Origin: Sepioteuthis lessoniana | Lineage: Eukaryota > Mollusca > Cephalopoda > Myopsida > Loliginidae | DNA: 64,000 bases | Direction: 5' to 3' | Assembly: GCA_963585895.1 (NCBI GenBank) | Contig: OY757939.1 | Span: forward strand, 36,588,332 to 36,652,331 | Part shown: positions 30,491 to 41,099 of the stretch, piece after piece | Position numbering within the stretch: position 1 is the first letter of the stretch | Layout of the letters: every line of letters begins with the position of its first letter | Program-made: the position numbers and the translations under genes | Notes under the pieces: generated by a model | Database searches by the model: none | Told to the model about the DNA's origin: nothing | The model's input: only the letters and a program-made list of their open reading frames with translations

Positions 30491-31235
30491 ATGGATTTAT
30501 ATATATGGATTTCTGTATGTTTGTGGATGGTCATCAGAATCAAAAGGATCTTCAACATTTTTGGACGGTATCAGATTGTCTGGAATATCTTGGGGTGACT
30601 TACTCGTGGTTGGTCTTGGTGCCTAAAATAGACAAATATCTGTGCCTGCGTGAACCCACGTGAATCTGTGTGAGGATCTGAGACCGGGAGTAGGGGTGAA
30701 GAGGACCAAAGCACGTTAGGCAGTCTGAGACTCGAAGTCAATGAGTTTAGCAGTAAGGAGAGAGACCCCGGCAGAGAAGGCTCTCAAGGAGACAGAAGTG
30801 AGCATGGGATCAGTGAAGACGATAGCCAAGTAGATACCGGACGTTGAGCGGTAAAAGCGATGACCAGTGTGAGTCATCATTTTTTGAAAGCTGTTTAAGA
30901 GTTTCACAAAGTTCTCGCGATAGATGCACACACACGCACACACCCACACACAAACACAGAGTGCCAAAAATATCACAGAACTCGCATTCTTATGTTTTGC
31001 TGTCTCGAATCCCTTGTTTTTGTGTTTTCTTTCCTTCTTCCCTCTGTTTATTTTTATTGTTTTATTTTGTTCAAAAGGCCTACTCGTACGGGTGTAAGAT
31101 TTAACAACGAGGTCCTCACTGGACGATCGATTAACGGCCACCCTGGCCAGTAGGGTGACTTCATAGTATTACCTGCAGCCATTTTGAAAATAAACCTGTT
31201 TGAAACTCTGCTTCCTTTGTCGTTTTGGGATTTCG
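30491..31235. other. Unassigned; minus-strand frame 30716-31141
   Basis: A 141-codon minus-strand frame includes MMTHTGHRFYRSTSGIYLAI and SVSLRAFSAGVSLLTAKL, but also a Cys-Val run from a short (CA) tract. I do not recognise it. It could be a transposable-element fragment. AATAAA at about 31190 follows on the plus strand. Confidence 0.3.
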
Positions 31236-31239
31236 CTCA

Positions 31240-31530
31240 GAAGTGTATTTGATGTAATAGTTACCATCGCAGGAAATGGACAGTGTCCCTATTAAACAAG
31301 ACTGTTTACATTTCGCACAGTGCTAATACAATTAGCAAAAGTATGAATCCAACTATTCTCCCTCCAGCTATGGGTAAATATTCGTGGCTCTTTAACGTTG
31401 GTAGAGCAATCAGTCTTGAAGGAAAACTCTTAATTCAAACACGTTAAACTCCGCTAAGAAATTATATTACGTCGCATCCTGCTCGTGCGGAGAGGTAGGG
31501 TAAATATATAATATTACAATAAGTGTGGAC
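31240..31530 (+). mobile_element. SINE-D copy
   Basis: GATGTAATAGTTACCATCGC (A-box region), a lost B box, AATCCAACTATTCTCCCTCC, AGCTATGGGTAAATATTC, CTTTAACGTTGGTAGAGCAA, then the tail GAGAGGTAGGGTAAATAT. Confidence 0.7.
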
Positions 31531-31734
31531 GAAGAAATAAAAATCTTGTCCCAGTAGTAGAAACTGGAAGAAAACGAGCTATGAAGGCTTATAACAAGTA
31601 AGAAGAATTGTTATAGCTATTTTAAGGGGTTGCTTCTCGTAACCAGAAAGACTTGAAATATAGACTGTCTTTTTATTTATTTTGAAGTATTTACTTCAGT
31701 GAAACGTATCCAGGGCAAGACGCTAAATTGAATT

Positions 31735-32130
31735 TGATGGTGAGACTCCAGCCCTGGAACTTAAGGAATGTTCAATATACCTTAATTGCCATTACTCCCA
31801 AACCCACTCTGATTCGGAGTGGTAGTACCTGTTAGGGTTCCATCTATGGGTCAAATAGAACTAACCCTTCATTATAATTGAAACCATTCAATAGTGAGCT
31901 AACAAATAATTAATATTAACGTTAGGAAACATATAACTAAGTGCTAACAAATGAGTAATATCTATAATATCCAATAGGATTATTAGTGTTTGATAGCAAT
32001 ACTTGAATCTATTTAACTGAGTGAAAAAAATGATTAATATTAGAAATTGTTTGTCTTAACAATACTTAAAACCATTTAAACGTTTGCAACCAATGAGCTT
32101 TATCTCCTTTGAAAATAAAGTTTTCAACAA
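31735..32130 (+). mobile_element. SINE-B variant, diverged
   Basis: GAGACTCCAGCCCTGGAACT, CCATTACTCCCAAACCCACT, GGTTCCATCTATGGGTCAAA, then variant modules (AATACTTGAATCTATTTAAC). Confidence 0.65.
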
Positions 32131-32143
32131 ACTAATCATTTAC

Positions 32144-32146
<3 letters not shown>

Positions 32147-32198
<52 letters not shown>
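32147..32198 (+). repeat. (TA)n microsatellite
   Basis: About 26 TA units. Confidence 0.97.
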
Positions 32199-32201
<3 letters not shown>

Positions 32202-32310
32202 GAAGTATGAAAAAACTCAAGATCTTTAGAGGTTGATTATTTTTTTGTCAACGTTTAGACGTTTCGGTTTTTAAATGTGAAAACATTGAACCTTCATCAA
32301 AGCTTGTGAG
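32199..32310 (-). other. HHR-5-like motif next to (TA)n
   Basis: On the minus strand: TTTGATGAAGGTT, an AACC partner, GAAACGTC, then about 55 nt to the (TA)n tract. The first core base is T and an extra A precedes stem II, so it is a degenerate relative. Confidence 0.4.
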
Positions 32311-32339
32311 TTTTAAAATGAAACGAAAAAAAAAAAAAA

Positions 32340-32915
32340 ATGAGAGTGTTTTAAATATTCTATTTCAGTTTGTATATTTTCACACAATCGGATTTGTTTC
32401 ATATATATATATATATGTATATGTCTATAACTGAATTTTTTTATACTTCAAGAAGAAGAAAATGCCTGAAATAAATAACATATTTATTCTTCTTCTTAAA
32501 AAAGAATAAATAACCTAAAAAAATAACCTATTTATTCTTCTTAAAAAAGAATAAATAACCTAAAAACAAATTCTCCTGTGGACCTATTTATTTTAAAACA
32601 TTTACTTCTTGTTCTGTCATTGGACCAACAAAAATGTTCATATATATATGTATAAAATTTATTTCTATTTAAAGTTAATCCCTAACTCCAAGTCTGGCAG
32701 ACTGAAAAAACCCCCAAATGATCCAACTTGTGAATAAACAAATACAAAAATTGATATTAGGGAAAAAATTCCATAAAAAAAAAGAAAAGACTAAAAACAT
32801 ACTTATTGTCTGAAAAAAATCAGAGAATATCGTAATGTCTAGCCAAAAGAAAAAAAAAACTCAGACAAATGACTAAGCGAAGAAAATCCTTGATGCAAGA
32901 TAGAGCAAATATTAG
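32340..32915. other. No gene; short dispersed repeat at 32575-32660
   Basis: TGTGGACCTATTTATTTTAA then CATTGGACC leads into TA-rich sequence. The same short unit is at 37965-38040 and three times at 49010-49165. The region also has near-duplicate GAATAAATAACCTAAAAA stretches at 32505 and 32548. Confidence 0.5.
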
Positions 32916-32919
32916 TATA

Positions 32920-33035
32920 AGTACCTAATGGGTCAGAGGAAATCTACTTAGGTTTCAGCTTTCCGGGTCATCAGGATGAAGCTGACCAAAGAGGTTAGGC
33001 CAAACTACATTTTATTGATTAAAAAATCCACACAA
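32920..33035 (-). mobile_element. HHR-4-like repeat, copy 1
   Basis: Minus strand: GGTCAG (32982-32987), CTGATGA (32968-32974), GAAAC, GTA and CTGACC (32931-32936). The surrounding CAATAAAATGTAGTTTGGCC lead-in and CCATTAGGTACTTATA end are shared with three other copies. Confidence 0.55.
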
Positions 33036-33039
33036 ACAA

Positions 33040-33764
33040 ATAAAAGCTGCATAAATATACGTTATATTGATTAAAATCACTCAGGAGAAAAAAGATCTAC
33101 CCACCAAGCAAACAATTCTTTCTATGTTTACAAATGTTAATCACTTCGGATCTGTGATTGAGTAATTCTTTTATAAGAAATAATACTTAATTTCTCTTCC
33201 ATACACAATTGGCAAAATTTATCACCCGCCTTGAATTTACATTTTTTTTAAAATTCCCATTTCAGTATCGGGCCAATGACTAATTTTGTGTTGATCTCCC
33301 AAATATATTTCGATAAACTAGTACTATTCTTATATGTTTCAAGGATGAAAATACATTTATGGTTATAAAATCTTTTTTTTCAAAATATCTTGAGTAGATC
33401 CAATATACACTTTCTTATTATTTTTGATAGCATTCTACCTTATATACAACACTTTCGTATTGACATTTACCCCTAAGGGGGCAATTATATATATATATAT
33501 ATATATATTTATAATATGCTCTCTCGGCGGTTTTATGATATTTCCAGAAAATTCATACAGAAAATATTTCACTGTTTTAATCATAAAAATAGGTATTTTT
33601 AATAGATGACACTTTAAAATCTAGTTATAAAATGTAAAGTATTCTTTAATAGTCAAAAAATAAATTAGTATAATTTTCAGTTAAAAAATCAGGACACATC
33701 TTAAAATGGATTTTTTTGTCTTAAATTAGCATATTCTTTTTCTCGAAAGCCGATACGATGTAGA
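33040..33764. other. No recognised gene
   Basis: AT-rich. A TA run at about 33486-33510. Confidence 0.45.
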
Positions 33765-34025
33765 GTAAATATAAATATAAGTACCTAATGGGTCAGAAGA
33801 AATCTACTTAGGTTTCACCTTTCCGGATCATCAGGATGAAGCTGACCAAAGATGGTAGAGCAAACTACATTTTATTGATTAAAACATCTACCCACACAAA
33901 CAAAATTTGCATTATCAATAAAGTGTAGTTTGTCCTACTCTCTTCGGTCAGTTTTATTCTGATGATCCTGAAAGGGGAAAACCTAGGTAGATTTCTTCTG
34001 AACCATTAGGCTCTTATATATATAT
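33765..34025. mobile_element. Inverted pair of HHR-4-like repeats
   Basis: Copy 2 (minus, core 33791-33847) and copy 3 (plus, core 33946-34004) face each other across their ATGTAGTTT ends. Copy 2 has GGTCAG/CTGACC, CTGATGA, TCC/GGT, GAAAC, CTAA, GTA. Copy 3 has a TCC/GGG stem II. Copy 3 runs into TATATATATA(TG)n. Confidence 0.6.
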
Positions 34026-34039
34026 GTGTGTGTGTGTGT

Positions 34040-34073
<34 letters not shown>
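34017..34073 (+). repeat. (TA)n(TG)n microsatellite
   Basis: Short TA run followed by about 22 TG units. Confidence 0.95.
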
Positions 34074-34075
<2 letters not shown>

Positions 34076-34082
34076 GATTTGG

Positions 34083-34795
34083 TCTGATATGCCATAAAAC
34101 TAAATAACCTAAGTCAACCTCCGTGAAGTGGCTACATATGGGAAATGGGTGAATATACAGTGTTCGAAAGGGGATCGCGATATATTAAGAGATTAGAATT
34201 CTTTTTTACCTGTAACGCCATAGAAGATGCACTGGGGAACACAAGAAAAAAAGCCATATTACTCAGCGTTATAGGTATGAAATAATTAGGGATTTCAGTT
34301 ATTTATTTTAGTAATAAATTATTTTTCTAGTTAAACTTGGAGTTTGAAGTTGCGGTGTTTCGTTCGTAAAGGTCAAGGCTCGGCTGTGTCTTTGTTTTCG
34401 TGGACATACCAATCATATAATGATAAGCATATTTGAAAATGAACAAGTTTGATTTAGAATCAGTTGAAAGTTAATATTCTAAGATAAACGATTTGGTAGA
34501 ACATTAGGGATTTAGTAATGATGTGTTAGTAAAGGAGTAAGCGATGACGTGTGATTTAAAATTTGCATAATGATTAAGTTTAGGATGTTGATATAGGAAC
34601 GGATTTGCAGCGCGCAGACCAGACCACTGGAGCCGACCAAAGACGAGATCGAGGGCAGACGGCAAACCCTTCCAGGAGATACCATCAGGAGACGACGAAT
34701 TATGCACGCACTTAATAATATAAATGACCGCTGAGCGAAAAAATAATTATAATAATAACAGTTACAGTGTCTGCCTCTTTTGTCTCCCACTGTTT
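34083..34795. other. No recognised gene
   Basis: Unassigned. Short frames on the minus strand (34504-34790) are not recognised. Confidence 0.4.
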
Positions 34796-34983
34796 GGTTT
34801 GGTTTGGTTTCTTTGTTTAATGGGTATCAACTCATTTTAGGTTATTTAATGCCAAAGCCATTCTCCAAGAAGAACAGTAGTGTTACTATTTAACCCATAG
34901 CTGGGAGGATAAGGGGGTTCATACCTCTCCCAAGAGTATTTGTCCAAAAGTGAACGTAATAGTGCGACTGGAGTACGAGTCTC
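34796..34983 (-). mobile_element. SINE-A, head-truncated
   Basis: TTTGGTTTGGTTTCTTTG, the stem-loop, CATAGCTGGGAGGATAAGGG, TTTGTCCAAAAGTGAACG, ending near the B box. Confidence 0.85.
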
Positions 34984-35369
34984 CCACTGTACAAACTGCC
35001 GATCTATCTTGTTGACTCACTTTTTGTCTCTATCTCTCTTTTCGATGACTACTGTAAAATGTGACAGCAGAAATAAATTTTCGAAACTGCTAGCCAATGG
35101 AAAGCATTTTGTGTGCGACTCTCTTTGTATCACGGTGAGGTTACCATGGAGTCAGGCTGAAACTATTAGGAGAACATTACACCTCATATTCTATTTGGTG
35201 CGGTAATATTACATATGCAGTAAAATATTCGGGAGAATAGTTCAAGATTAATTTGACACGAAATGATCGACAAACAAAAGCTATTCAGAGATAGTCGAAG
35301 CACTAAAGAAACATTTTAAACCAAAACCATCCGAGTTTGCTCAACGCTAAAACTTTTATACAAATAACA
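34984..35369. other. No recognised gene
   Basis: Unassigned sequence. Confidence 0.45.
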
Positions 35370-35790
35370 TGGCCAAGTCTGCTAGGGCTGCCGAATACAC
35401 CTACAACATCTCTACAGAGGGATAAGACTCCCTCAACAATTGTCCTGAGTATGATACTAAAAAGTCTGATGGTGAGACTTAAGAAATACTGGAGCTTTGG
35501 GGAATGCGGAGTACCCTTTTATTGCCATCGTTCCCAGGTCCACTGTGGTCCAGAGTGATAGTAGCTGATAGGGTCCTATCTATGGGCCAAATAGATCCAA
35601 ACTGTGTCCTTAGGCAAAACTGAATTGCTTGAAGTAAAACTGTTTTTGACATTTAAACGGCATACTTATGCTAAACTGAATTGTTTGAAATAGAACTGTT
35701 TTTATGGATAGAAATGGATTTGGCATTAGATAGCCCACAATGGTTGATATGCCATAACACCAAACCAAACCACACATGTGACAGAAAACA
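35370..35790 (+). mobile_element. SINE-B copy
   Basis: Head CTGCTAGGGCTGCCGAATAC, TCTATGGGCCAAATAGATCC, two modules, stem-loop TTGGCATTAGATAGCCCAC, AATGGTTGATATGCC, then ACACCAAACCAAACC. In AGCCCAC/AATGGTT the inner stem is weakened. Confidence 0.85.
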
Positions 35791-36302
35791 GACGAGGCTG
35801 TCGCAAAATTTTGTGTCAAACCTGAAACGCTTATCGGAGGACTGCAACAATCGGTGCGACCCTTGGGATGATGATAAGGGACAGAATTGTGTGTGGTATA
35901 AATGAAGAAAACATAAAGAAGATTATTTTTCGAGAGTGGCTTGACATTTAAGAGAGCCTTTGAAATAGCTCAAGCGAAGGAATTACCTTAGAGATAAGAC
36001 GCGGATTTGGGCGAACAAAGCCTATCAGGTGGAGGAAAAGAGGAAGTGTTGTAGAAGAAGAGATGAGTGAAAATTGCAAGGGGAGCTGGTAACTGGCAGA
36101 AACAAGAGGAACAAATGCTATCGTTATCGAGAATGCTACAAGCTGGATCAGTGCTTTCACAAAAGGGCAAAATACAATTATTGTTGGAATATTGGGCACT
36201 TGACGCAGTAGACAACCAGAACAAAGTAGTCACAAGTTTCCAAATAAAAGTATTATGGCACAGTCAGATGCGAATTGTAGGTGATACGAATGTGCACGTT
36301 AA
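35791..36302. other. No recognised gene
   Basis: Unassigned, purine-rich plus strand. Confidence 0.4.
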
Positions 36303-36382
36303 GTGGAGGCGTTCATGGTGCAATGGTTACAATCGTAGGAAATGGACGAGATGAACCGAGTTCAAATTCAGGTTGAAAAAAA
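36303..36382 (+). mobile_element. SINE-D head fragment
   Basis: CGTTCATGGTGCAATGGTTA (A box), GGAAATGGACGAGATG, CCGAGTTCAAATTCAGG (B box), then an A run. No centre or tail. Confidence 0.65.
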
Positions 36383-36740
36383 CTTCAGTAGAAAAATTCA
36401 TAGATAAATTAAAACCCACATTAAACAGAAACTAACCACGCAGACACACACATACATAGATAAACACACACACACATACACACACAATCATACACATAAT
36501 CAGTCAGGGAGGAAGATTAGTAGTCAGCTGAATTTTATGGCATATTGTGATACTGACAAAAGAAAGACACGGGGAACGCAAAAAAGGTTGATAGAAAAAC
36601 ATATGTAATCAAGTAACAGAAACAAGATACAAGTGAACCTGGTTAAACAGTAGTTAGTTGATAGGAGGCTGAGAGTCCAGTGGGGTAGTGACTATCCGTT
36701 CACTACGCAGATAGTATCACACGTGATTGTGTCAAGCTGA

Positions 36741-37395
36741 TTTGGTTAACTCCGTTTATTTCCATTTTTTACAAAGTGGAGAGCTCAAGGCTCTTATGGT
36801 TTTGTGGGGGAGGGGACGGGAGTGTTCATGTAGACTCTAGGTGTTCTAAGGGAGCGTGGCTAGCAACATTCGCCGACGCATTCAACAATACAATATATAG
36901 ACAGTCATCCATCACCATGCGCGCTGTGAGAAGACCTACTTAAAAACTCCGTTTATTTCATGAATGACACAAGGAAGGCACAAGGCCTGGAAGTTTTATG
37001 GGGGAGTGGAAAGGAGCTGTCATGCAAGTTCTAAATCTTCTAAGGGAACCTAGCTAACCACATTCGCCGACCCATTCAACAATACAATATATAGACAGTC
37101 ATTCATCACCATGCGCGCTGCAACTACCAAAATACCACGTTTGCTCTGTGAGAAGACCTACTTAAAAACTCCGTTTATTTCCTTGAATGACACAAGGAAG
37201 GCACAAGGCCTTGAAGTTTTATGGGGGAGGGGGGGAAGGAGCGGTCATGCAAGTTTTATATCTTCTAAGGGAGCCTTCTTAGCAACATTCGCCGACCCAT
37301 TCAACAATATAATATATAGACAGTCATCCATCACCATGCGCGCTGTAACCACCAAAATATCACGTTTGCTCCGTGAGAAGACCTACTTAAACACT
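36741..37395 (+). repeat. Tandem array with a 222-bp unit
   Basis: Three units, starting near 36741, 36926 and 37151. Each has AACTCCGTTTATTTCC, GTTTTATGGGGGAG, AACATTCGCCGACCCATTCA, AATATATAGACAGTCATCC and CATCACCATGCGCGCTGTGA. The AGAAGACCTACTTAAA junction marks the period (near 36929, 37151, 37375). The first unit is the most diverged and lacks the CACGTTTGCTC part. It may lie inside an LTR or satellite. I cannot tell which. Confidence 0.85.
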
Positions 37396-37469
37396 CTGCC
37401 TAACGCTCTCGTTGACGTGTATGTATGGAGGAGGGTGAGTCCATTATGTAGGGAGTACAACACATATTA

Positions 37470-37827
37470 ACTATCATAGATTATTTAAGGGGAGAAGAGT
37501 AATAAAAGAAAAAAAAAACTCGAAAGTACATATACATACATAGACTCGAACACTTACACAGACACACAAACACACAGAATGAACTCATTAAAAAAAAAGA
37601 AAACAGGAAAAAAGATAAATAACATCTGCAACAACATCACTGACAACTCGAACTGAACAGCCACAAACACAAATCCTGGAATCAAAAATAACCACAGCCC
37701 TATCAAAACAGTCACCACTATAAAAGCTAAATGAACCATTTACTTCCTGAAGACGACTTGAAACGTTAGAAACACGTGTTGAAGAATAGTAAATGACCGA
37801 AAAGCAAATTCACTTGCGGACTAATCA
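37470..37827. other. No recognised gene
   Basis: A/C-rich. CCTGAAGACGACTTGAAACG at 37743 recalls the HHR-5 boxes but has no stem II. Confidence 0.45.
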
Positions 37828-37966
37828 TATTTACCAACCCCTCCGCTCGGGCAGGATATGACACAAGGTCAATATTTAAGCGGAGTTTAACAGGTTTGAA
37901 TTCAGAGTTTTCCTTCTCCTAGACTAGTTGCCTCACCAAGGCTGAAGAACCTAGTCTGCCCAACTA
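37828..37966 (-). mobile_element. SINE-D 3' half
   Basis: The minus strand has the CTAGGAGAAGGAAAACTCTG block, AATTCAAACCTGTTAAACTC, then the tail TTGACCTTGTGTCATATCCT and GGAGGGGTTGGTAAATAT. Confidence 0.75.
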
Positions 37967-38027
37967 TTTACTTGTGGACTAATTCATTTTAAAGTATCTA
38001 TTTTTTCTCTCATTGGACCATCAAAAT

Positions 38028-38130
38028 ATATATATGTATATATATATATTTTTTTTTACATATATATATATTTCTTTTTTTACATATATATATATATTTT
38101 TTTTTTTTTACATATATATATATATATATA
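38028..38130 (+). repeat. Tandem (TA)n-T-rich units
   Basis: Three runs of (TA)5-10 separated by T-rich spacers ending in TTTACA. They precede a mariner fragment. Confidence 0.85.
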
Positions 38131-38266
38131 AATGTTCATTTGAATCATAAAAATTGGTCAGTCATCTCATAAGATGTATAGCAATAACATACTGAATTTT
38201 CAAGAGTCCACGACAATTCTAAATGCCTGTACAAAAAAGGTCTGGAAACTTATTGAAAGCACTACG
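38131..38266 (-). mobile_element. mariner 5' end fragment
   Basis: The minus strand starts after TA with CGTAGTGCTTTCAATAAG, then TTTCCAGACC, and continues as TTGCTATACATCTTATGAGA and GATTCAAATGAACA, matching 27892-28005. It stops at the (TA)n tract. It is only the terminal about 135 bp. Confidence 0.88.
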
Positions 38267-38274
38267 TATCAATA

Positions 38275-38674
38275 GGTTGCATCTATTTTGAGACAGTTTT
38301 GAATGATTTTGTCTCCAAATAAGTAATGACGCAAAATATTTTTCCTCTCTTGTCCAAGGCATTGTGATGGAGGATTAATAGTTGTGTTAGTATACAATTT
38401 TCAAATCTGAAACAAAGAAGAACACAAGATTATTATTAGTGGCCTTATTAGCAGGCACATGTGTATTGAGATACCCTATATAACCATGTATACTGAGACA
38501 TCCTTTTTAAGCATGAGACACCTTTTATAACCGTGTATTTGAGACACCCTTTATAATCATGTATATTAAGACAGCCTTGACTTAAAACAATCGAGTACTT
38601 CAATATCGCCTAAATGTATGCTTGTCTATTGTTCTATATGTATTTCCGACTTCATTGCTTACTCATACCAATAT

Positions 38675-38676
<2 letters not shown>
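38275..38676 (+). other. No gene; short minisatellite 38465-38580
   Basis: About four units of about 35 bp of the form TATATAACCATGTATACTGA, GACA(C/T)CCT. The rest is unassigned. Confidence 0.6.

Positions 38677-38733
<57 letters not shown>
38677..38733 (+). repeat. (CT)n(CA)n microsatellite
   Basis: About 19 CT units followed by about 9 CA units. Confidence 0.96.
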
Positions 38734-38736
<3 letters not shown>

Positions 38737-38749
38737 AACACACTTCGGG

Positions 38750-38945
38750 CTTAGAATACACGGACTGTATCCCCTGCAGCGGCGTAAGACCCGACCCAGC
38801 CTAACAAACTCTTTTAGATGGCGAGACTCCAGTTCTGGATATGTAGGAAGTCCGAAGTACTCCTTCATTGCCATTACTCCCAGGTCGATTCCAACTCCCA
38901 GTGGAAGTATCCGTTAGGGTCGCATTTCTGGTTCAAAAATATAGA
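38750..38945 (+). mobile_element. SINE-B head and centre
   Basis: GAATACACGGACTGTATCCC, GGCGAGACTCCAGTTCTGGA, ATTGCCATTACTCCCAGGTC, GTTAGGGTCGCATTTCTGG. Confidence 0.7.
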
Positions 38946-39025
38946 TATTCGATAAAACCGTGTGCGAAAAAGAAACAAGTTCATAAAAAAGTAAAGGTAT
39001 AATGAATGCGATTCCCTAACCTAAA

Positions 39026-39345
39026 AATACGGCCCAGTCGGCTGGGTCTGTAGAATACGCCAACTGCATCCCTGCAGAGGGATAAAAACCTCCACCAAGA
39101 TATGACACTAAACTACTTCTGATGGTGAGGCTCATGTCCTGAAGCTTTGGTAAATATGAAGTGCCCTTACATTGCTATAACTCCTAGGTCCACTCTGACC
39201 CAGGGTAGTAGTGTGTGTTAAGCCCCATCGATAATTCAAATAAAATTCAAATAAAATTAACTAATCATTTACTATACTTGAAACCATTTAACCGTGTGCA
39301 AACAAATGAGCTCAGGCTCATTTAAAATTGTTACCTACAAACTGA
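39026..39345 (+). mobile_element. SINE-B variant
   Basis: GCCCAGTCGGCTGGGTCTGT, AATACGCCAACTGCATCCCT, GGTCCACTCTGACCCAGGGT, then variant modules ATACTTGAAACCATTTAACC. Confidence 0.75.
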
Positions 39346-39354
39346 TATTTAACG

Positions 39355-39670
39355 CTGCCTCCCACCAGACAGGATTTGGAACAAGGTCTTTTTTTATTGT
39401 GGGATTTATTTGGAAGGGCTAGGTCGATCACAAGCTGAGACTCGTCCCCTGCTGGACTATACCGGTCATAATCTCACGAGATGCAATGTGAGCCAGGTGA
39501 CCCTGCTGGATATGGACTCACTAGGTGCAATGTGAGTCTGGCTCGTAAGCCTGCTCATAGGCTGAACTTGACCTGAAGATCTGGGGCTATGCCCGTCAAT
39601 AATCCTTCGCCTACCCGAAGGTAGCCCAGCCAGACCCGGGGGACCATTCGGCCTCCAATCTATTATTGTT
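39355..39670 (-). mobile_element. SINE-G (GC-rich repeat), copy 1
   Basis: The minus strand has GAGGCCGAATGG, TCTGGCTGGGC, CAGATCTTCAGGTCAAGTTC, CACATTGCA(C/T)C, the GGTCAC block and the tail GACCTTGTTCCAAATCCTGT then GGTGGGAGGCAG. It matches 56440-56800 block by block. It is clearly GC-richer than its surroundings. No A/B box pair was identified. Confidence 0.7.
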
Positions 39671-39769
39671 ACCGACAAACTATTCGTTTACGGGCCCGAT
39701 TTTCAGTAATTTCTACTTGTCGGACCTTGAAAATAGAAGTTTTAATAGCTTAAAAATACCCTCCAATTT

Positions 39770-40755
39770 ACCCAAGATATGTTGATGATATCCTTATTCT
39801 TGCTAATAATATTAACGAAATCAACATACTACAAGACACCTTCCAAAAAAATTCAGTTCTTAACTTTACTCATGAACTAAACAAAAACAATAAAATTTCC
39901 TTTTTAGATGTTCTCATTGATACTAAAAACAATGATAACTTCACTACCTCAACTTGCAAAAAGCCCTCTCATAATAACTCCTGTACCCTCAACTTTAAAA
40001 GTGAATGCCCCTTCAGATATAAAAAAGCAATTATTAATAACCTGATATCCCGTGCTAAACTGATCTCCTCCTCCAAAACAATATTTTATGAAGAGATAGA
40101 AAACATAAAACAGGCTCTCATCAATAATGGGTTTCCTAACTATATTGTTGATGAACAAATTAAACGCATGATTAAAAAGGTTAACCAACAAAATAAACAC
40201 TGTACTACTCCACCCAGTCAACAAACATATATCAAACTTTTTTACCAAATTATACAATTATACAATTATAAATCAGATGAAAAAATATTAAAAACATTGA
40301 TTCATAGAAACATACTCCCCACTGACCCAAATAAAAAATGAAATATTATATATTATGATAAATTTAAAACCTCCAACTTAGTCATTAAAAATAATTCCTC
40401 ACCTTCGATTGGGGTTTTTCAAAAAACCAACGTTATATATCAATTTAAATGTCCTTTAGGAGATTGTATCTCTGAAAATAATAATATATATGTTGGTTAA
40501 AACTCAACTACCCTATCGAGGAGACTTACAATGAACCTTTCTGATACAAGTTCCATAGCACAGCATTTAAAAAAAAACATTCATGCCCAACAACAGAATT
40601 ACGAAAAATTCTCACCGAAAACACAACAATATTAGAACATCAAAATAACAAACAAAAACTGCAGATTCTCGAAGCATTATATATAAGGAACATTCAACCC
40701 CGACTTAACAGAATTAATTTTCAAACCAGTGCTAATGTACTTAAATGTCTTTAGC
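39770..40755 (+). pseudogene. Penelope-like element: RT end plus GIY-YIG
   Basis: One frame runs 187 codons from the Y of RYVDDILILANN (39778), through NKISFLDVLID, ECPFRYKKAIINNLISRAK and VDEQIKRMIKKVN, to a TGA at 40339. It continues in the same frame through VIYQFKCPLGDC (GIY strand and Cys pair) and NNIYVG (YIG strand) to a TAA at 40498. After that come STTLSRRLTMNLSDTSSIAQ and, after a frameshift, LEALYIRNIQPRLNRINFQ. This is the C-terminal half of a PLE: RT palm end, thumb, Cys motif and nuclease. Two in-frame stops and a frameshift make it dead, but decay is mild. The finger and first-Asp regions are missing. Confidence 0.9.
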
Positions 40756-40855
40756 CACTGACACGATTTATAGAACAATTTTAAAAGCAAACGCTACACA
40801 CTGCAACGACCCTGACGCTCTTCTTCTTACAAAGTAGTAATGTACATACAAAAGT

Positions 40856-41075
40856 TACATCACTTTTGTAATAGATCCTCGCCTGATGATGGCCCAAAAT
40901 CGAGCAGAAAGTACTTGGGAAATAAACAATTATGGAAAATACATCAATCAATTCCCGCCGAATATTATAAAATCAATACGGCAATATAAAAGGATCAACA
41001 AGAAAATATGTAGACAGAAAATATCTATTATGTTCAACGAAATTTGTATTAATGAAGAAATTCTGCCAATATATA
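40856..41075 (+). mobile_element. PLE 3' region with HHR-3-like motif
   Basis: About 125 bp downstream of the PLE coding end: CTGATGA (40883-40889), a decayed stem II (TGGCCC..GAGCA), GAAA (40907-40910), AGTACTT, GGGAAAT. Then TTCGATG-free sequence reading KSIRQYKRINKKICRQK and MFNEICINEEILP. The same segment occurs on the minus strand at 62540-62752 and partly at 30228-30420. Cervera and de la Pena described hammerheads in PLE terminal repeats, which this placement fits. Confidence 0.65.
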
Positions 41076-41096
41076 TATATATATATATTTACAGAC
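41076..41096 (+). repeat. (TA)n at PLE 3' end
   Basis: About 10 TA units exactly at the end of the PLE-derived segment, where the other copies have (CA)n. Confidence 0.85.
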
Positions 41097-41099
41097 AAG

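Noticed and set aside
30716..31141. 141-codon minus-strand gene
   Set aside because: Contains a microsatellite-derived Cys-Val run. No recognised domain. Left as unassigned.
37740..37790. Hammerhead (CTGAAGA..GAAACG)
   Set aside because: Only six bases between the boxes, with no possible stem II and no stem I.
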